From NCBI RefSeq assembly GCF_910585845.1, contig NZ_CAJUHF010000001.1:62001-126000 (forward strand): a stretch of 64,000 nucleotides of DNA, written 5' to 3'. The notes below the pieces were generated by a model, which did no database searches, was not told the DNA's origin, and saw only the letters and a list, made by a program, of their open reading frames with translations. This stretch comes from an uncultured Bacteroides sp. GTDB taxonomy: Bacteria > Bacteroidota > Bacteroidia > Bacteroidales > Bacteroidaceae. Positions 53,042 through 62,918 of the stretch are shown in pieces (within the stretch, counting starts at the first letter, position 1; each line of letters opens with the position of its first letter). The translations under genes were made by a program, and so were the position numbers.

Positions 53042-55396
53042 TTATGCCTTTTTCTTGGCATATTTGCCGCGCTTCGGTTTGGGAGATGCTGCGGCTTTCT
53101 CGCTTTGCAGTTTGATGATCTCCATACAGGCGTGCAGGTTCAAATCCTCCGGGACAATATCTTTGGGGATTTTGTAGTTGCTGCCTTTGTAGGCGATGTA
53201 TGGACCGTACTTTCCGTTCATGATTTCCAGTTCCGGTTCTTCCTCGAACCTCTTGAGGTGCTTTTTCGCTTCCGCTTCCGCTTTCTTCTTTATCAGTTCC
53301 AAGGCTTCTTCCAGTTCGATTTCCATGGGGTCTGCATTTTTCGGAAGTGAGGTATAACCGCCGTTATAGTAGATATACGGTCCGAAACGTCCGGAGTTGA
53401 CGGTCACTGTCTTTCCTTCATGCTTGCCGAGGGTACGGGGCAACTTGAACAGTTCCATTGCTTCTTCCAGTGTGATGGTTTCGATAGATTGTCCTTTCTT
53501 CAGGGGAGAGAAGCGGGGTTTCTCTTCATCTTCGGCACTACCTATCTGTACCACGGGACCGAAACGACCGATCTTCACTGAGACAGGCTTGCCGCTGACC
53601 GGGTCGTTTCCTAACGAACGTTCGCCTGTCTTGTGTGCACTCTTGGTGGCAAGGGTGGTCTCTACCGAGGGATGGAACGTCTGGTAGAACTTCTTCATGA
53701 TGGTGGTCCATGCGGTATCGCCCTCAGCGATTTCATCGAACTGTTTCTCTACGCTTGCCGTAAAGTTGTAGTCCATGATGCTGGGGAAGTATTGTATCAG
53801 GAAGTCGGTGACCACCGTACCTGTGTCCGTAGGCAGCAGTTTAGCCTTTTCGGCTCCAGTGATTTCGGTGCGGGTGTCATCTGTAATTCCTTCTTTCAGC
53901 AGGGTAATGATGTTGTAGGAACGCTCTTCTCCGGTTTTGTCACCTTTCTCTACATACTCGCGTTGCTGGATGGTGGAGATGGTGGGGGCATAGGTGGAAG
54001 GGCGTCCGATGCCCAGTTCTTCCAGCTTGCGCACCAAGCTTGCCTCCGTGTAGCGGGGCGGATGTTGGGTGAAGCGTTCGGTTGCTGTAATATTCTGATA
54101 CTGTAAGGTCTGTCCTTTTTTCAGCGGAGGCAGGAGGTTGCTTTCGTCTTCCTGCTCTACATCATCGTCGTAAGACTCTCTGTAGACACGCAGGAAACCG
54201 TCGAACTTCACGACCTCTCCCGATGCGTTGAAGGTCTCGGAGGCATTGCTGATGCTGATGGTTGCAGTGGTCTTTTCCAGTTCGGCGTCTGCCATTTGCG
54301 AAGCGATGGTACGCTTCCATATCAGGTCATACAGTTTCTTTTCTTGTGCACTGCCCTCTATCTGGGCGTTTTCCATATAGGTGGGACGGATGGCTTCGTG
54401 TGCTTCCTGTGCTCCTTTGGCTTTGGTATTGAAGTGGCGCGAGTACACATATTTGCTGCCCATCATGTTGGTGATGGCTTCTTTACTGCCGTTGATGGCA
54501 TATTCAGACAGGTTTACAGAGTCGGTACGCATGTAGGTGATCTGTCCTGATTCGTAGAGACGCTGTGCCACCATCATGGTTTGTGCCACAGTGAAACCCA
54601 GTTTACGTGCGGCTTCCTGTTGCAGGGTAGAGGTGGTGAATGGTGCAGCCGGACTTTTCTTTATCGGGCGTGTTATGATATCTTCGATGGTGAATGTGGC
54701 CGACTGGCAGCTTTCCAGTAACTTCAGGGCTTCTGCCTTGGTCTTGAGGCGGTGGGCAAGTTCGGCTTTCATCTCTACCATTTTGCCGTCGGCATCGGGA
54801 ACGAGGAATATGGCGCTGACCCGATAGGAAGCCTCGCTTTGGAAAGCATGTATTTCGCGCTCGCGTTCCACGATGAGGCGCACGGCTACCGACTGCACAC
54901 GTCCGGCAGAGAGTGCGGGTTTTACTTTCTTCCAAAGTACGGGCGACAATTCGAAACCTACAATACGGTCGAGGATGCGGCGTGCCTGTTGCGCATTGAC
55001 AAGGTTGATGTCGATGTCGCGCGGCTGTTCGATGGCTCTCAGTATGGCGGTTTTGGTGATTTCATGGAATACGATACGTTTGGTATGTTCCGGTTCCAAC
55101 TTCAGGACTTCGTACAGATGCCATGCGATGGCTTCTCCTTCGCGGTCCTCATCGGAAGCCAACCAAATGGTATCAGCTTCTTTGGCTTCGGATTTCAGTG
55201 TCTTTACGAGTGCTTTTTTGTCTTCCGGAATTTCATAATCCGGTTCAAAATTCTTTTCAACATCAATACTGAACTCTTTCTTCTTTAAATCGCGTATATG
55301 ACCGTAGCTGGAAAGGACTTTATAGTCTTTTCCCAAAAACTTCTCGATGGTTTTGGCTTTTGCCGGTGATTCGACAATGACAAGGTTTTTTGGCAT
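53042..55396 (-). CDS. topA: DNA topoisomerase I, 784 aa
   Basis: Type IA enzyme relaxing negative supercoils. Toprim start NLVIVESPAKAKTIEKFLG, acidic DEDREGEAIAWHL, active-site Tyr in TYMRTDSVNLS, and PPRYTEASLVRKLEELGIGRPS. The C-terminus carries three repeat units GRFGPVVQIG, GRFGPYIYYNG and GKYGPYIAYKG instead of classic zinc fingers, plus a basic tail (KRGKYAKKKA). Length normal for Bacteroidetes. CAAAAGTA (55437-55444) supplies a minus-strand -7 box upstream. Confidence 0.97.
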   Translation of the reverse strand: MPKNLVIVESPAKAKTIEKFLGKDYKVLSSYGHIRDLKKKEFSIDVEKNFEPDYEIPEDKKALVKTLKSEAKEADTIWLASDEDREGEAIAWHLYEVLKLEPEHTKRIVFHEITKTAILRAIEQPRDIDINLVNAQQARRILDRIVGFELSPVLWKKVKPALSAGRVQSVAVRLIVEREREIHAFQSEASYRVSAIFLVPDADGKMVEMKAELAHRLKTKAEALKLLESCQSATFTIEDIITRPIKKSPAAPFTTSTLQQEAARKLGFTVAQTMMVAQRLYESGQITYMRTDSVNLSEYAINGSKEAITNMMGSKYVYSRHFNTKAKGAQEAHEAIRPTYMENAQIEGSAQEKKLYDLIWKRTIASQMADAELEKTTATISISNASETFNASGEVVKFDGFLRVYRESYDDDVEQEDESNLLPPLKKGQTLQYQNITATERFTQHPPRYTEASLVRKLEELGIGRPSTYAPTISTIQQREYVEKGDKTGEERSYNIITLLKEGITDDTRTEITGAEKAKLLPTDTGTVVTDFLIQYFPSIMDYNFTASVEKQFDEIAEGDTAWTTIMKKFYQTFHPSVETTLATKSAHKTGERSLGNDPVSGKPVSVKIGRFGPVVQIGSAEDEEKPRFSPLKKGQSIETITLEEAMELFKLPRTLGKHEGKTVTVNSGRFGPYIYYNGGYTSLPKNADPMEIELEEALELIKKKAEAEAKKHLKRFEEEPELEIMNGKYGPYIAYKGSNYKIPKDIVPEDLNLHACMEIIKLQSEKAAASPKPKRGKYAKKKA

Positions 55397-55527
55397 AAAT
55401 TTCTGTTTTATAGTGACTCTTGCACTGAATTTGCCGCAAAAGTAGGAAAAAACAATTGTTCCTCCTTATAATATATGGAGAATATATTCTTTTTTAGCAA
55501 AAATGATTTTTTTTGCCTGCTTATTTG

Positions 55528-57201
55528 TTAAAAACGAAAACTCACTCCCCCTACGAAATTAATGCCTTCAGTGGAGTACATTGGATAATACTGATACTCT
55601 TTGTTCAATAAATTATTTGCACGGGCATAAATGGAGATGTCTTTAAAAACTTCATAACTGCCGCCCAGGTACAAATTGCTGACCGGAGCTTCGCGTGTGC
55701 TTGTCGCCTTTTCGCGTGTGGCATGCTGATAGCCGAAGTTCACCAGTACGGAAGGAATAGGGCGGATGTCTACGTTGGCTTTGGCTTCGAAAGAGGGCAT
55801 ATAGGCAAGCATCCATTTCTGGCTGAGGCCGTCTTTGTCGGGTGTCTCCCAGTTGCGATACGTCCCTGACAGGGAGAAAGAAACGATGTCTTTATAACTG
55901 TAGCTTAATTCTGCGCCTGCGTAAAAGTTGTACATGTTTCCCTGATATAACCACAGATAAAATGATGAGTCGGTGAAGTCCATCTGTGTTCCATCGGAAT
56001 ACATGTAATATCCTATATTATGGGTAAGATTGTTTTTCAAATCCTGATATCCGCCATAGAGGTTAAACCACAGTCCTGTCATGGGGCTTGCCTTGAATCC
56101 GAGCGTGGCATTCAATTGCTCGTAGGTGGCATCCAGTTGCGTGTCTGTCTGACCGTATGGAGAAAAGGTTTCCAATGTGCGGAAGTCGTTCGAACGTCGT
56201 CCTCCCGTGGCACGGGCATAGAGCGTGTAGCTATCAGAGAAGGTGTATTGGGCGGTTATGTCGGGGGCTGCTTGGATTTTCTTGCCGAACCCGAAGGCAA
56301 AATCTACATGCGCACCAAGGCGGACCTTCCACTCGTCGTTCTCGTAGAGGTAATAAGGATTCAGTTCTACTGATGTGTAGTCGTCGAACCGGTTGTTCTT
56401 GTAGAACACGTTGTCCATCGCCAGATCTACTCCTACGGATTGTTCCTCGGAGATGGTACCGCTTGCACCGGCTTTAGTTCGTACCATTGCTTCTTGGGTA
56501 TTCTTATATTTGGTGTCATGCTGGCGTTCGTAGAACATCAGGTTGGTTTCGGCGTGGAACTGAAGGGGCAACTCATCACTGGTCGATTTTACTCCGAAGT
56601 GTACATCACCCGACAGGAACTTCTGCTTGGAGTCCGTGCTATGGGGGCGGAAGTTGAAGTTGCTCACGCCAAAGTTGCCGGCTATGTCCAAATCTACTTT
56701 TCGGAAAGCATGTATGTAATCCATGCCGAAGTGCGTCCGGTAGTAGCGGGCATTCCATTTTTCTTCTGATTGTGGAAGGTGCAGTTTCCCGTTCATACCG
56801 TTTGCATGGAGATTGAGGTTCAGCTTGTCGCTGTTGGGCAGGATGAATAGGTAATTGGCACGGGCATCCAGATTGCCATAGTTCCCATAGCCTAACCGGG
56901 CATATCCGCGTTGGGCCTTCTGTTGCTCTTCTGTTTCGGTATAGGCTTGCATGAGGCCCGCCGGTATGTTTTCGGCAGGTGTGAGGGTGGCGTCATACTC
57001 CACGCTTTTCTTGCTGACCGTGGGAGGAACCACTTCGGGCAATACGTTTACTTTGGAAGCATCCATAATGTCAGGATTATACTTTTGCTCTACCGTGACC
57101 GTACGGCTTAGGGTGCTGTCTTTGGCTTGCGATTGGGCTTCTGCCCGGTTCGGGAAGGCTACGATGGCTAACATCCCGAAGAGATATTGTATCTTTTTCA
57201 T
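55528..57201 (-). CDS. Outer-membrane beta-barrel protein (TonB-receptor-like), 557 aa
   Basis: Signal peptide (FGMLAIVAFPNRAEAQ), then an extended region with VTVEQKYNPDIMDASKVNVLPEVV cut in two strand-like segments, followed by alternating aromatic beta strands (GYARLGYGNYGNLDARANYL; YLGGSYEVFKDISIYARANN) and ending in a typical barrel C-terminus with terminal Phe (GGVSFRF). No plug domain, so it is not a full TonB receptor. 32 bp behind a TPR gene, so probably an operon. Confidence 0.82.
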   Translation of the reverse strand: MKKIQYLFGMLAIVAFPNRAEAQSQAKDSTLSRTVTVEQKYNPDIMDASKVNVLPEVVPPTVSKKSVEYDATLTPAENIPAGLMQAYTETEEQQKAQRGYARLGYGNYGNLDARANYLFILPNSDKLNLNLHANGMNGKLHLPQSEEKWNARYYRTHFGMDYIHAFRKVDLDIAGNFGVSNFNFRPHSTDSKQKFLSGDVHFGVKSTSDELPLQFHAETNLMFYERQHDTKYKNTQEAMVRTKAGASGTISEEQSVGVDLAMDNVFYKNNRFDDYTSVELNPYYLYENDEWKVRLGAHVDFAFGFGKKIQAAPDITAQYTFSDSYTLYARATGGRRSNDFRTLETFSPYGQTDTQLDATYEQLNATLGFKASPMTGLWFNLYGGYQDLKNNLTHNIGYYMYSDGTQMDFTDSSFYLWLYQGNMYNFYAGAELSYSYKDIVSFSLSGTYRNWETPDKDGLSQKWMLAYMPSFEAKANVDIRPIPSVLVNFGYQHATREKATSTREAPVSNLYLGGSYEVFKDISIYARANNLLNKEYQYYPMYSTEGINFVGGVSFRF

Positions 57202-57233
57202 AACGATTGTTCTACTTGCTACTAACTACTTTC

Positions 57234-60200
57234 TTATTTCAGTTTCTCCAGTCTTTCGTTGATCATCTGCTGGATGTCGTCGTCGGCTTGGTAATTCTGT
57301 TGCAGGCTCAACAGGTATTGGCGGGCATCCAGTTTCTTGTCGGTTGCGATGTACACATCGGCAAGGAGTACGAAGCTGCGTGCCAACCAGTAGGCATGCG
57401 GTGTGCTCTGTTCGATGAAGTCGAGTATCTCTTTTTCGGCGGCAGTATATTCTTCCGCATGGTATAACTGGAGGGCAACCAGATACTTGGCTTCGGCTCC
57501 ATAGAGGGTACGGGTGTCTTTTGCCAATGTCTGGAAGTCGTTCATCGCTTTTTTGTCGGCGCGTTGGGCCAGGTAGGCTTTACCGCGGAAATAGAGGGCT
57601 TCGTTTTGTAGCTCCGGTGACAGCTTGGCTTCGGCAAGCAAGTCGGTGGCGGCGGCTATGGTCTCAATGTCGTCCTGCATCAGGGCGGCACTGCGAAGCA
57701 TGCCGGTCGTTGCCAGTTGGCGTCGTCCGGCAGTTGTGGCTTTGGCCTTCAACTGCTTGTAGTCGGCAAGTGCCTGGTCATACTGTTTGCGGTTGAAGAG
57801 GATCTCCGCACGGGCTATGAGGGCTTCTTGCGAATAGGGGTTGTCGGGATATTCCAGCAGCTTGCCGGCGTGTTGCAGTACGGCTTCTTCGTCCTGCTGC
57901 TCTTTACCGATGATGCAGAGGTAATAGTGCGCATTGAGGCTGAATGCACCGTTGGGGAAACTTTGCAGGTAACGTGTGAAGCTCGACTGGGCGTTGGCGA
58001 TATCTCCTTTCATGTACACCTTTTCGGCGGCGATGTAGGTCAGCGAGTCTTGCTCGCTGGCGTCGAAGCGGATCTCTTCCGGCATCTGGGCTGCCAGAGC
58101 GGCAAATTCGTCCACGCGGTTTGCATCTACATAGATGGACTTCAGGTCGCGCATGGCGAGGCGTGCTTCTTCACTGCCCGGATATTGGGTTATGACTTGC
58201 TTGTAGGCATCTATTGCGCGGTCGTATTCATCCAGCTGATAGTAGAGCAGTCCGGTTTCGGCGGCGGCTTTGCGGCTGACCGGGCTTTCGGGATATTTCT
58301 CCATCAACTCCTTGAATGTGGCTATTGCCTGGCGGCTGTTGCCGGTCTGCACGTACGAACGTCCTTTCTCGTAGAGGGCATTCACGGCGTATGGAGAGGT
58401 AGGGTATTTGCTTGCCAACCGGTTCAGCAGGGATACCTTTTCGCTATAATCTTTTTGCAGGCCGGCTACGAGTGCCAGCTGATAGCAAGAATAATCTCCG
58501 GCAGGGGTCTCCATATTCTCTGCTTTGGTGTAGTATTGTTTGGCTTCATCAAAGCGGCGTACATGCAGGTAGCAGTCGCCGATGCGGTTGCAGGCATCGG
58601 CAAGTGCGGTGGCATTTCCGCTCTTTTCCAGTTGGATGAACTTCTGGAAACGACTTTGGGCAAGGGGATAGTCTTTTTTATGGAAGGCGATGTACGCCAG
58701 GTTATAGTATGCCAATGCGTACGTCTCAGTGTCGCGGTCGGGGGTGAGGCTCAGATATTCGTTGAAGTTGGCGGCGGCTTCCTGCATCCGGTTCAGGCGG
58801 TAGTAAGACTCTCCGCGCCAGTAGATGGCATCGGCTTGCGTCTGTCGGTTATGTTTACCCAAGGCAACCGACTGGTTGAAGTAGTCGATCGCTTCGCGGA
58901 ATTGAGTGTTGGCGAAGGATTGCGTGCCGAGGTGGAAGAGGATCTTCTGTTTAGCCTCGAGTATGGCGGTACTGGGGTGGGCGATGCGTTCGATGGAGGC
59001 GAGGGCGGCGGTGTAGCTGCGTGTGTTCATGTAGACTTCTACGAGGTAGCTGCTTGCTTTGTCCGCATATTGCGAATTGGGAAATTCGTTGAGGAATTTC
59101 TCGAAGACGGTGACCGACTCGCCAAAAGCAGAGTAGGAGGTCTCGTGGATGCAAAGGGCGTAGTTGTAGGAGGCTTGCTCTTTGATTTTCAGGTCGGCAC
59201 TGGAGGCGGCAGCCTGTTCGAATGCCATGCGCGCCTTTGCCTTGTCTGCCATTTGCAGATACGCCAAACCCATGTGCAGGTAGGCATTCTGCGAGAGGGC
59301 GTCGTTCTCGGTGGTCACTTCGCCCAGGGCTGCGGCGACTTGCGAATATACGCCACACTGGTAGCGGGACATTCCCAGCATGTATAATGCATCCCTTCGG
59401 TGAGAGTCGGATTCGGTGTCAAGCTCCAGATACTGCTCGAAGGATTGGGTGGCTTCGTGATATTTTCCGAAATGGTATTGGGCTGTGCCGAGGATGCGGT
59501 ACATTTCTGCCGTGTGCGCATGACTCATGCTGCTGGAATGGGCGGACAGTGCATTCTGCGCCACGATTTCCGCTTTGTCGTACTGTTTCTTCAAGAGGTA
59601 GATTTCGCCGATGTAGTAGGGGACAAGGTCTTTGTATTTGCCATTGTCCTGCAAGGACAAGAATCCTTTGAGGGCTTCGTCGTGGCGTTGCTGCGTGTAA
59701 CGGATGTAAGAGAGGTAGTATGTGCAGTCTGCATTATATTTCCGGCTTGTGCTGCGTAGGGTTTCAAACCATATCGCGGCTTCTTTCACATTGCCCGTTT
59801 TCAGGTAGCAGGTGGCGAGGCGGTACGTCATGTCGTCGCGCTCTTCGCTGCCTAACAGGTCGAGGCGGGCGGAGTTGAGCAATGCCAAGGCGGCGTCATA
59901 ATCCTTCCGGAAGAAGTAGACGGAGCCCATCAGTGCATATATGCGGTTGGCGTAAGGATTGTCGGGGTATCGGTCCAGATAAGCTTGCAGGATGTCGAGG
60001 CTTTTGCCGTCTTTCAGTTCGTAGGCGGCGCATGCCAGCATATATTCCGCTTCCATTCGTTCGCCGGCGTCGGGCACGGGATTGCCTTCGGCATCAGTCT
60101 GGCGTATGAATGACGTCAGGGGCGGAATAGCTGCTGCGTATGCTTTCTGTTGGAACAGGGATTGTCCTTCCTGATACAATCGTTGATGAGAAGTGATTCG

Positions 60201-60278
60201 TTCGCTGGTCTGTGCCGCTGCGAACAGGGGTGCGCAGCAGAGTGCCGTGCACAATATTCGTGAGAAATTATTCTTCAT
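57234..60278 (-). CDS. Large periplasmic/outer-membrane TPR protein, 1014 aa
   Basis: Start MKNNFSRILCTALCCAPLFA at 60278 gives a signal peptide; an earlier start is not preferred. About 20 tetratricopeptide-type repeats span the whole protein (YYLGEIY.., YRILGTAQYHFGKYHEATQ, AIYWRGESYYRLNRMQEAA, GLLYYQLDEYDRAID). Likely an assembly scaffold, working with the barrel protein encoded next. A minus-strand TACTTTTG box lies at 60303-60296. Confidence 0.88.
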   Translation of the reverse strand: MKNNFSRILCTALCCAPLFAAAQTSERITSHQRLYQEGQSLFQQKAYAAAIPPLTSFIRQTDAEGNPVPDAGERMEAEYMLACAAYELKDGKSLDILQAYLDRYPDNPYANRIYALMGSVYFFRKDYDAALALLNSARLDLLGSEERDDMTYRLATCYLKTGNVKEAAIWFETLRSTSRKYNADCTYYLSYIRYTQQRHDEALKGFLSLQDNGKYKDLVPYYIGEIYLLKKQYDKAEIVAQNALSAHSSSMSHAHTAEMYRILGTAQYHFGKYHEATQSFEQYLELDTESDSHRRDALYMLGMSRYQCGVYSQVAAALGEVTTENDALSQNAYLHMGLAYLQMADKAKARMAFEQAAASSADLKIKEQASYNYALCIHETSYSAFGESVTVFEKFLNEFPNSQYADKASSYLVEVYMNTRSYTAALASIERIAHPSTAILEAKQKILFHLGTQSFANTQFREAIDYFNQSVALGKHNRQTQADAIYWRGESYYRLNRMQEAAANFNEYLSLTPDRDTETYALAYYNLAYIAFHKKDYPLAQSRFQKFIQLEKSGNATALADACNRIGDCYLHVRRFDEAKQYYTKAENMETPAGDYSCYQLALVAGLQKDYSEKVSLLNRLASKYPTSPYAVNALYEKGRSYVQTGNSRQAIATFKELMEKYPESPVSRKAAAETGLLYYQLDEYDRAIDAYKQVITQYPGSEEARLAMRDLKSIYVDANRVDEFAALAAQMPEEIRFDASEQDSLTYIAAEKVYMKGDIANAQSSFTRYLQSFPNGAFSLNAHYYLCIIGKEQQDEEAVLQHAGKLLEYPDNPYSQEALIARAEILFNRKQYDQALADYKQLKAKATTAGRRQLATTGMLRSAALMQDDIETIAAATDLLAEAKLSPELQNEALYFRGKAYLAQRADKKAMNDFQTLAKDTRTLYGAEAKYLVALQLYHAEEYTAAEKEILDFIEQSTPHAYWLARSFVLLADVYIATDKKLDARQYLLSLQQNYQADDDIQQMINERLEKLK

Positions 60279-60395
60279 ATTGCAACGTGTTTTTACAAAA
60301 GTACGGGTTTTGGACATAAAATGTTGCACTCGTTTGTCTTTTTTATGATATATGGGGGGTGATTACCGATTTGCCGATCGATCTGTTTCCCTCTT

Positions 60396-60483
60396 TTTTT
60401 TGTGAAAGATTCATTGCTTTCTTGCAGAACATTGAATGTTTTCTTGCAGAACATTGAATGTTTTCTTGTGAAAGATTTATTGT
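60396..60483. repeat. 22-bp tandem array at Nudix gene end
   Basis: Four units, starts 60396, 60418, 60440 and 60462; the central two are identical (TTTCTTGCAGAACATTGAAT followed by GT). It includes the Nudix stop codon at 60477-60479. Confidence 0.85.
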
Positions 60484-61040
60484 TTTTCTGTGATCTTTTC
60501 TACCTTTTCCTGTGGCATTTCCACTCTTTTCAGGAATATCTCCAGTCCTTTCCGAATGGAACCCAGTCCGAAGTCTTCTGTATGAATCTCCTTTATCGGC
60601 AGGAAAAAAAGGTCTGCGGCATCATCCATTGCCTTGTAGTGGAGCGTGTCGGCAACCGAGCAGCGGAAGAACATATCCAGCGTATGGACGGTAAATCCGG
60701 AGTATACGTACAGATTGGGCAAGGAAAAGAGATATTCAGCCTTTTTCACTTCCATGCCAGTCTCTTCTTTGACTTCGCGCGCTACGCCTTCTTCGCCAGT
60801 TTCCGCCATGTCGATGAAGCCGCCGGGCAAGTCCAGTGTCCCTTTGGCAGGTTCTTTGGCACGGCGGCACACCAGCAACTCGTTCCGTTCGTTCATGATC
60901 AGCGCCACAGTAGCGGAAGAGGGGTTGAAATAGTACACGAAGCCACAGTCGCAGCAACGTTTTGATTTCTCATTGTTGACCTCGAAATGCGCTGAGCCAC
61001 ACTTGGGGCAATGTTTGAATTGGGATAGGGGATGTTCCAT
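60477..61040 (-). CDS. Nudix hydrolase with zinc ribbon, ~187 aa
   Basis: Hydrolyses a nucleoside-diphosphate-linked substrate. Zinc ribbon CPKCG...CCDCG at residues ~12-32, then Nudix box GGFIDMAETGEEGVAREVKEET. Resembles NudC-like/NADH pyrophosphatase relatives. Start MEHPLSQFKHCPKCG at 61040 is chosen; an in-frame ATG at 61058 adds six residues. A minus-strand TACTTTTG box lies at 61097-61090. The stop codon lies inside a repeat array. Confidence 0.9.
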   Translation of the reverse strand: MEHPLSQFKHCPKCGSAHFEVNNEKSKRCCDCGFVYYFNPSSATVALIMNERNELLVCRRAKEPAKGTLDLPGGFIDMAETGEEGVAREVKEETGMEVKKAEYLFSLPNLYVYSGFTVHTLDMFFRCSVADTLHYKAMDDAADLFFLPIKEIHTEDFGLGSIRKGLEIFLKRVEMPQEKVEKITEKQ

Positions 61041-61058
61041 AAAGTTTGTGAATGCCAT

Positions 61059-61419
61059 AGTTTATACTTTCGTGGAAATGACTTCTTTGCAAAAGTACGA
61101 AATGTTCCTGATATGGCAATCGGGGAAGGAGATAATTGCAGAGGTATATATAAATAGGTGTGTACTTCCTCCGCTTCGGCAATCCGGTAAAGCCTCATTC
61201 CCTAATCCTGAAAGAACAAAATGTCAAAAACGTATGGACGAATGTTTTCCTGGCTGCGTATTTATTTGTATTTTTGGCGTGAGAAATATAAATCAGTGAT
61301 TCTTAAGACACAGAATGCCTGCGAAACAGCGGAAGGACCGTCTTGCCAAACACGCCTCCTTGTCTCTATAGGCAAACTGTGAAGAACACCAAACAGGTAT
61401 AAAAAACACTCTCTGAGCT
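61059..61419. other. Intergenic region Nudix/exonuclease
   Basis: Contains the leftward Nudix -7 box (61090-61097). I see no clear promoter for the rightward exonuclease and no ORF of merit. Confidence 0.6.
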
Positions 61420-61917
61420 ATGGAAAACTTTGCCGCTATAGATTTTGAAACAGCCAACGAACAACGCACCAGCGTCTGTAGCGTCGGTGTGGTGATTGTG
61501 CGCGAAGGCGAATTTGTAGACAGCTACTACAGCCTGATCCGTCCCGAACCGGAATACTACACTTATTGGAACACCCGCGTGCATGGACTCACACTGGCGG
61601 ATACGGCAAAAGCCCCCATATTCCCCTTTGTCTGGCAGGAGATAGAGCCGCTTATCGAAGGATTGCCGCTCGTTGCCCACAACAAGGGATTCGACGAAAG
61701 TTGCCTGAAGGCAGTCTTCAAGACTTACAATATGGATTATCCCGACTATGACTTCCACTGCACCCTGAGCACGGCACGCCGGCTGGTGAAAGGTTTACCC
61801 AACTACCAGTTGCACACCGTGGCGGCTTATTTCGGCTACGACCTGCAATGCCATCACCATGCATTGGCAGATGCAGAAGCCTGCGCATGGATTGCAAGGG
61901 AGATTATAGAGCCGTGA
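61420..61917 (+). CDS. DEDDh 3'-5' exonuclease, 165 aa
   Basis: DnaQ-like nuclease fold alone: ENFAAIDFETANEQRTS (DxE), LVAHNKGFDESCLKA (third acidic residue), and HHALADAEACAW (H..D). Active residues all present. Could act as a standalone proofreader or RNase T-like enzyme. Followed 157 bp later by the inositol-monophosphatase gene. Confidence 0.9.
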   Translation: MENFAAIDFETANEQRTSVCSVGVVIVREGEFVDSYYSLIRPEPEYYTYWNTRVHGLTLADTAKAPIFPFVWQEIEPLIEGLPLVAHNKGFDESCLKAVFKTYNMDYPDYDFHCTLSTARRLVKGLPNYQLHTVAAYFGYDLQCHHHALADAEACAWIAREIIEP

Positions 61918-62074
61918 CGGGTGCACAGTCCCATCCGCAAGAGAAGAATCCTGCTTGCAAGAAGTGTGCTCCTCGTTGGCAGAAGGAGATTTCGGGACGG
62001 CAAAGACACTACCGACTGGCAAGGAGAACAACAGAATCATGAAGAACAACAGAATCATCAAAGAAAGACAGATA

Positions 62075-62881
62075 ATGAATATGGATTTAGCACAACTTAC
62101 CACCGAAGTCCGACGTATCGCGATGGATGCAGGAAGATTTCTGAAGGAAGAGCGGAAGAACTTCTGCCTTGAGAGCGTGGAAAAGAAACATGCGCACGAC
62201 TATGTATCCTATGTAGACAAGGAATCGGAAAAGCAAATCGTTGCCGCACTCTCGGCACTGTTGCCCGAAGCCGGGTTCATTACGGAGGAAGGCTCGGCGA
62301 CCTACCGCGACGAACCCTACTGCTGGGTTGTGGACCCGCTGGACGGGACGACCAATTTCATTCATGACAATGCGCCCTATTGCGTATCCATAGCCCTTCG
62401 CTCTAAAGAAGAACTGCTGCTGGGTGTAGTCTACGACCCTTGTCGCAACGAATGTTTCTACGGTTGGCAGGGCGGTGGTGCCTACGTAGACGGCAGGCGG
62501 ATGCAGGTCTCCGCCGTCGGGCAGATGGAAGATGCCTTTCTGGTGGTCGAGTTGCCTTACAACTCGCAGCAATATGCCCGCACGGGCGAACATCTGATAC
62601 ACAACTTATATGGCAAGGTAGGCGGCATACGCATGACCGGTTCCGCAGCCTTGGCCATCTGTTACGTGGCTGCCGGACGGTTTGATGCGTGGGCAGAGGC
62701 CTTCATCGGCAAGTGGGACTATTCGGCTGCGGCATTGCTTGTGCAGGAAGCAGGCGGCAAAGTGACCGACTTCTATGGCGGCGAGAACTTCATTGAAGGG
62801 CATCACATCATTGCCACGAACGGTTTGCTACATCAGGAATTGCAGGAACTGATACGCCAAGCCTATCCGCTGGGAATGTGA
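62075..62881 (+). CDS. Inositol-monophosphatase-family phosphatase (CysQ/SuhB-like), 268 aa
   Basis: Start at MNMDLAQLTTEVRRIAMDAG (62075, or two codons later). Family signatures: TEEGSATY (Glu), WVVDPLDGTTNFIHDNAPY, and late GKWDYSAAALLVQEAGGKVT. Metal-binding acidic residues are complete. Substrate could be inositol phosphate or adenosine 3',5'-bisphosphate; the sequence does not decide. Confidence 0.92.
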   Translation: MNMDLAQLTTEVRRIAMDAGRFLKEERKNFCLESVEKKHAHDYVSYVDKESEKQIVAALSALLPEAGFITEEGSATYRDEPYCWVVDPLDGTTNFIHDNAPYCVSIALRSKEELLLGVVYDPCRNECFYGWQGGGAYVDGRRMQVSAVGQMEDAFLVVELPYNSQQYARTGEHLIHNLYGKVGGIRMTGSAALAICYVAAGRFDAWAEAFIGKWDYSAAALLVQEAGGKVTDFYGGENFIEGHHIIATNGLLHQELQELIRQAYPLGM

Positions 62882-62918
62882 ATTCGAAACAAACTTATCC
62901 AATGAAACCACTTATCCA

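Noticed and set aside
57717..59387. 556-aa forward ORF opposite the TPR gene
   Set aside because: Antisense shadow of a repeat-rich, high-GC gene; the TPR frame on the other strand is clearly coding.
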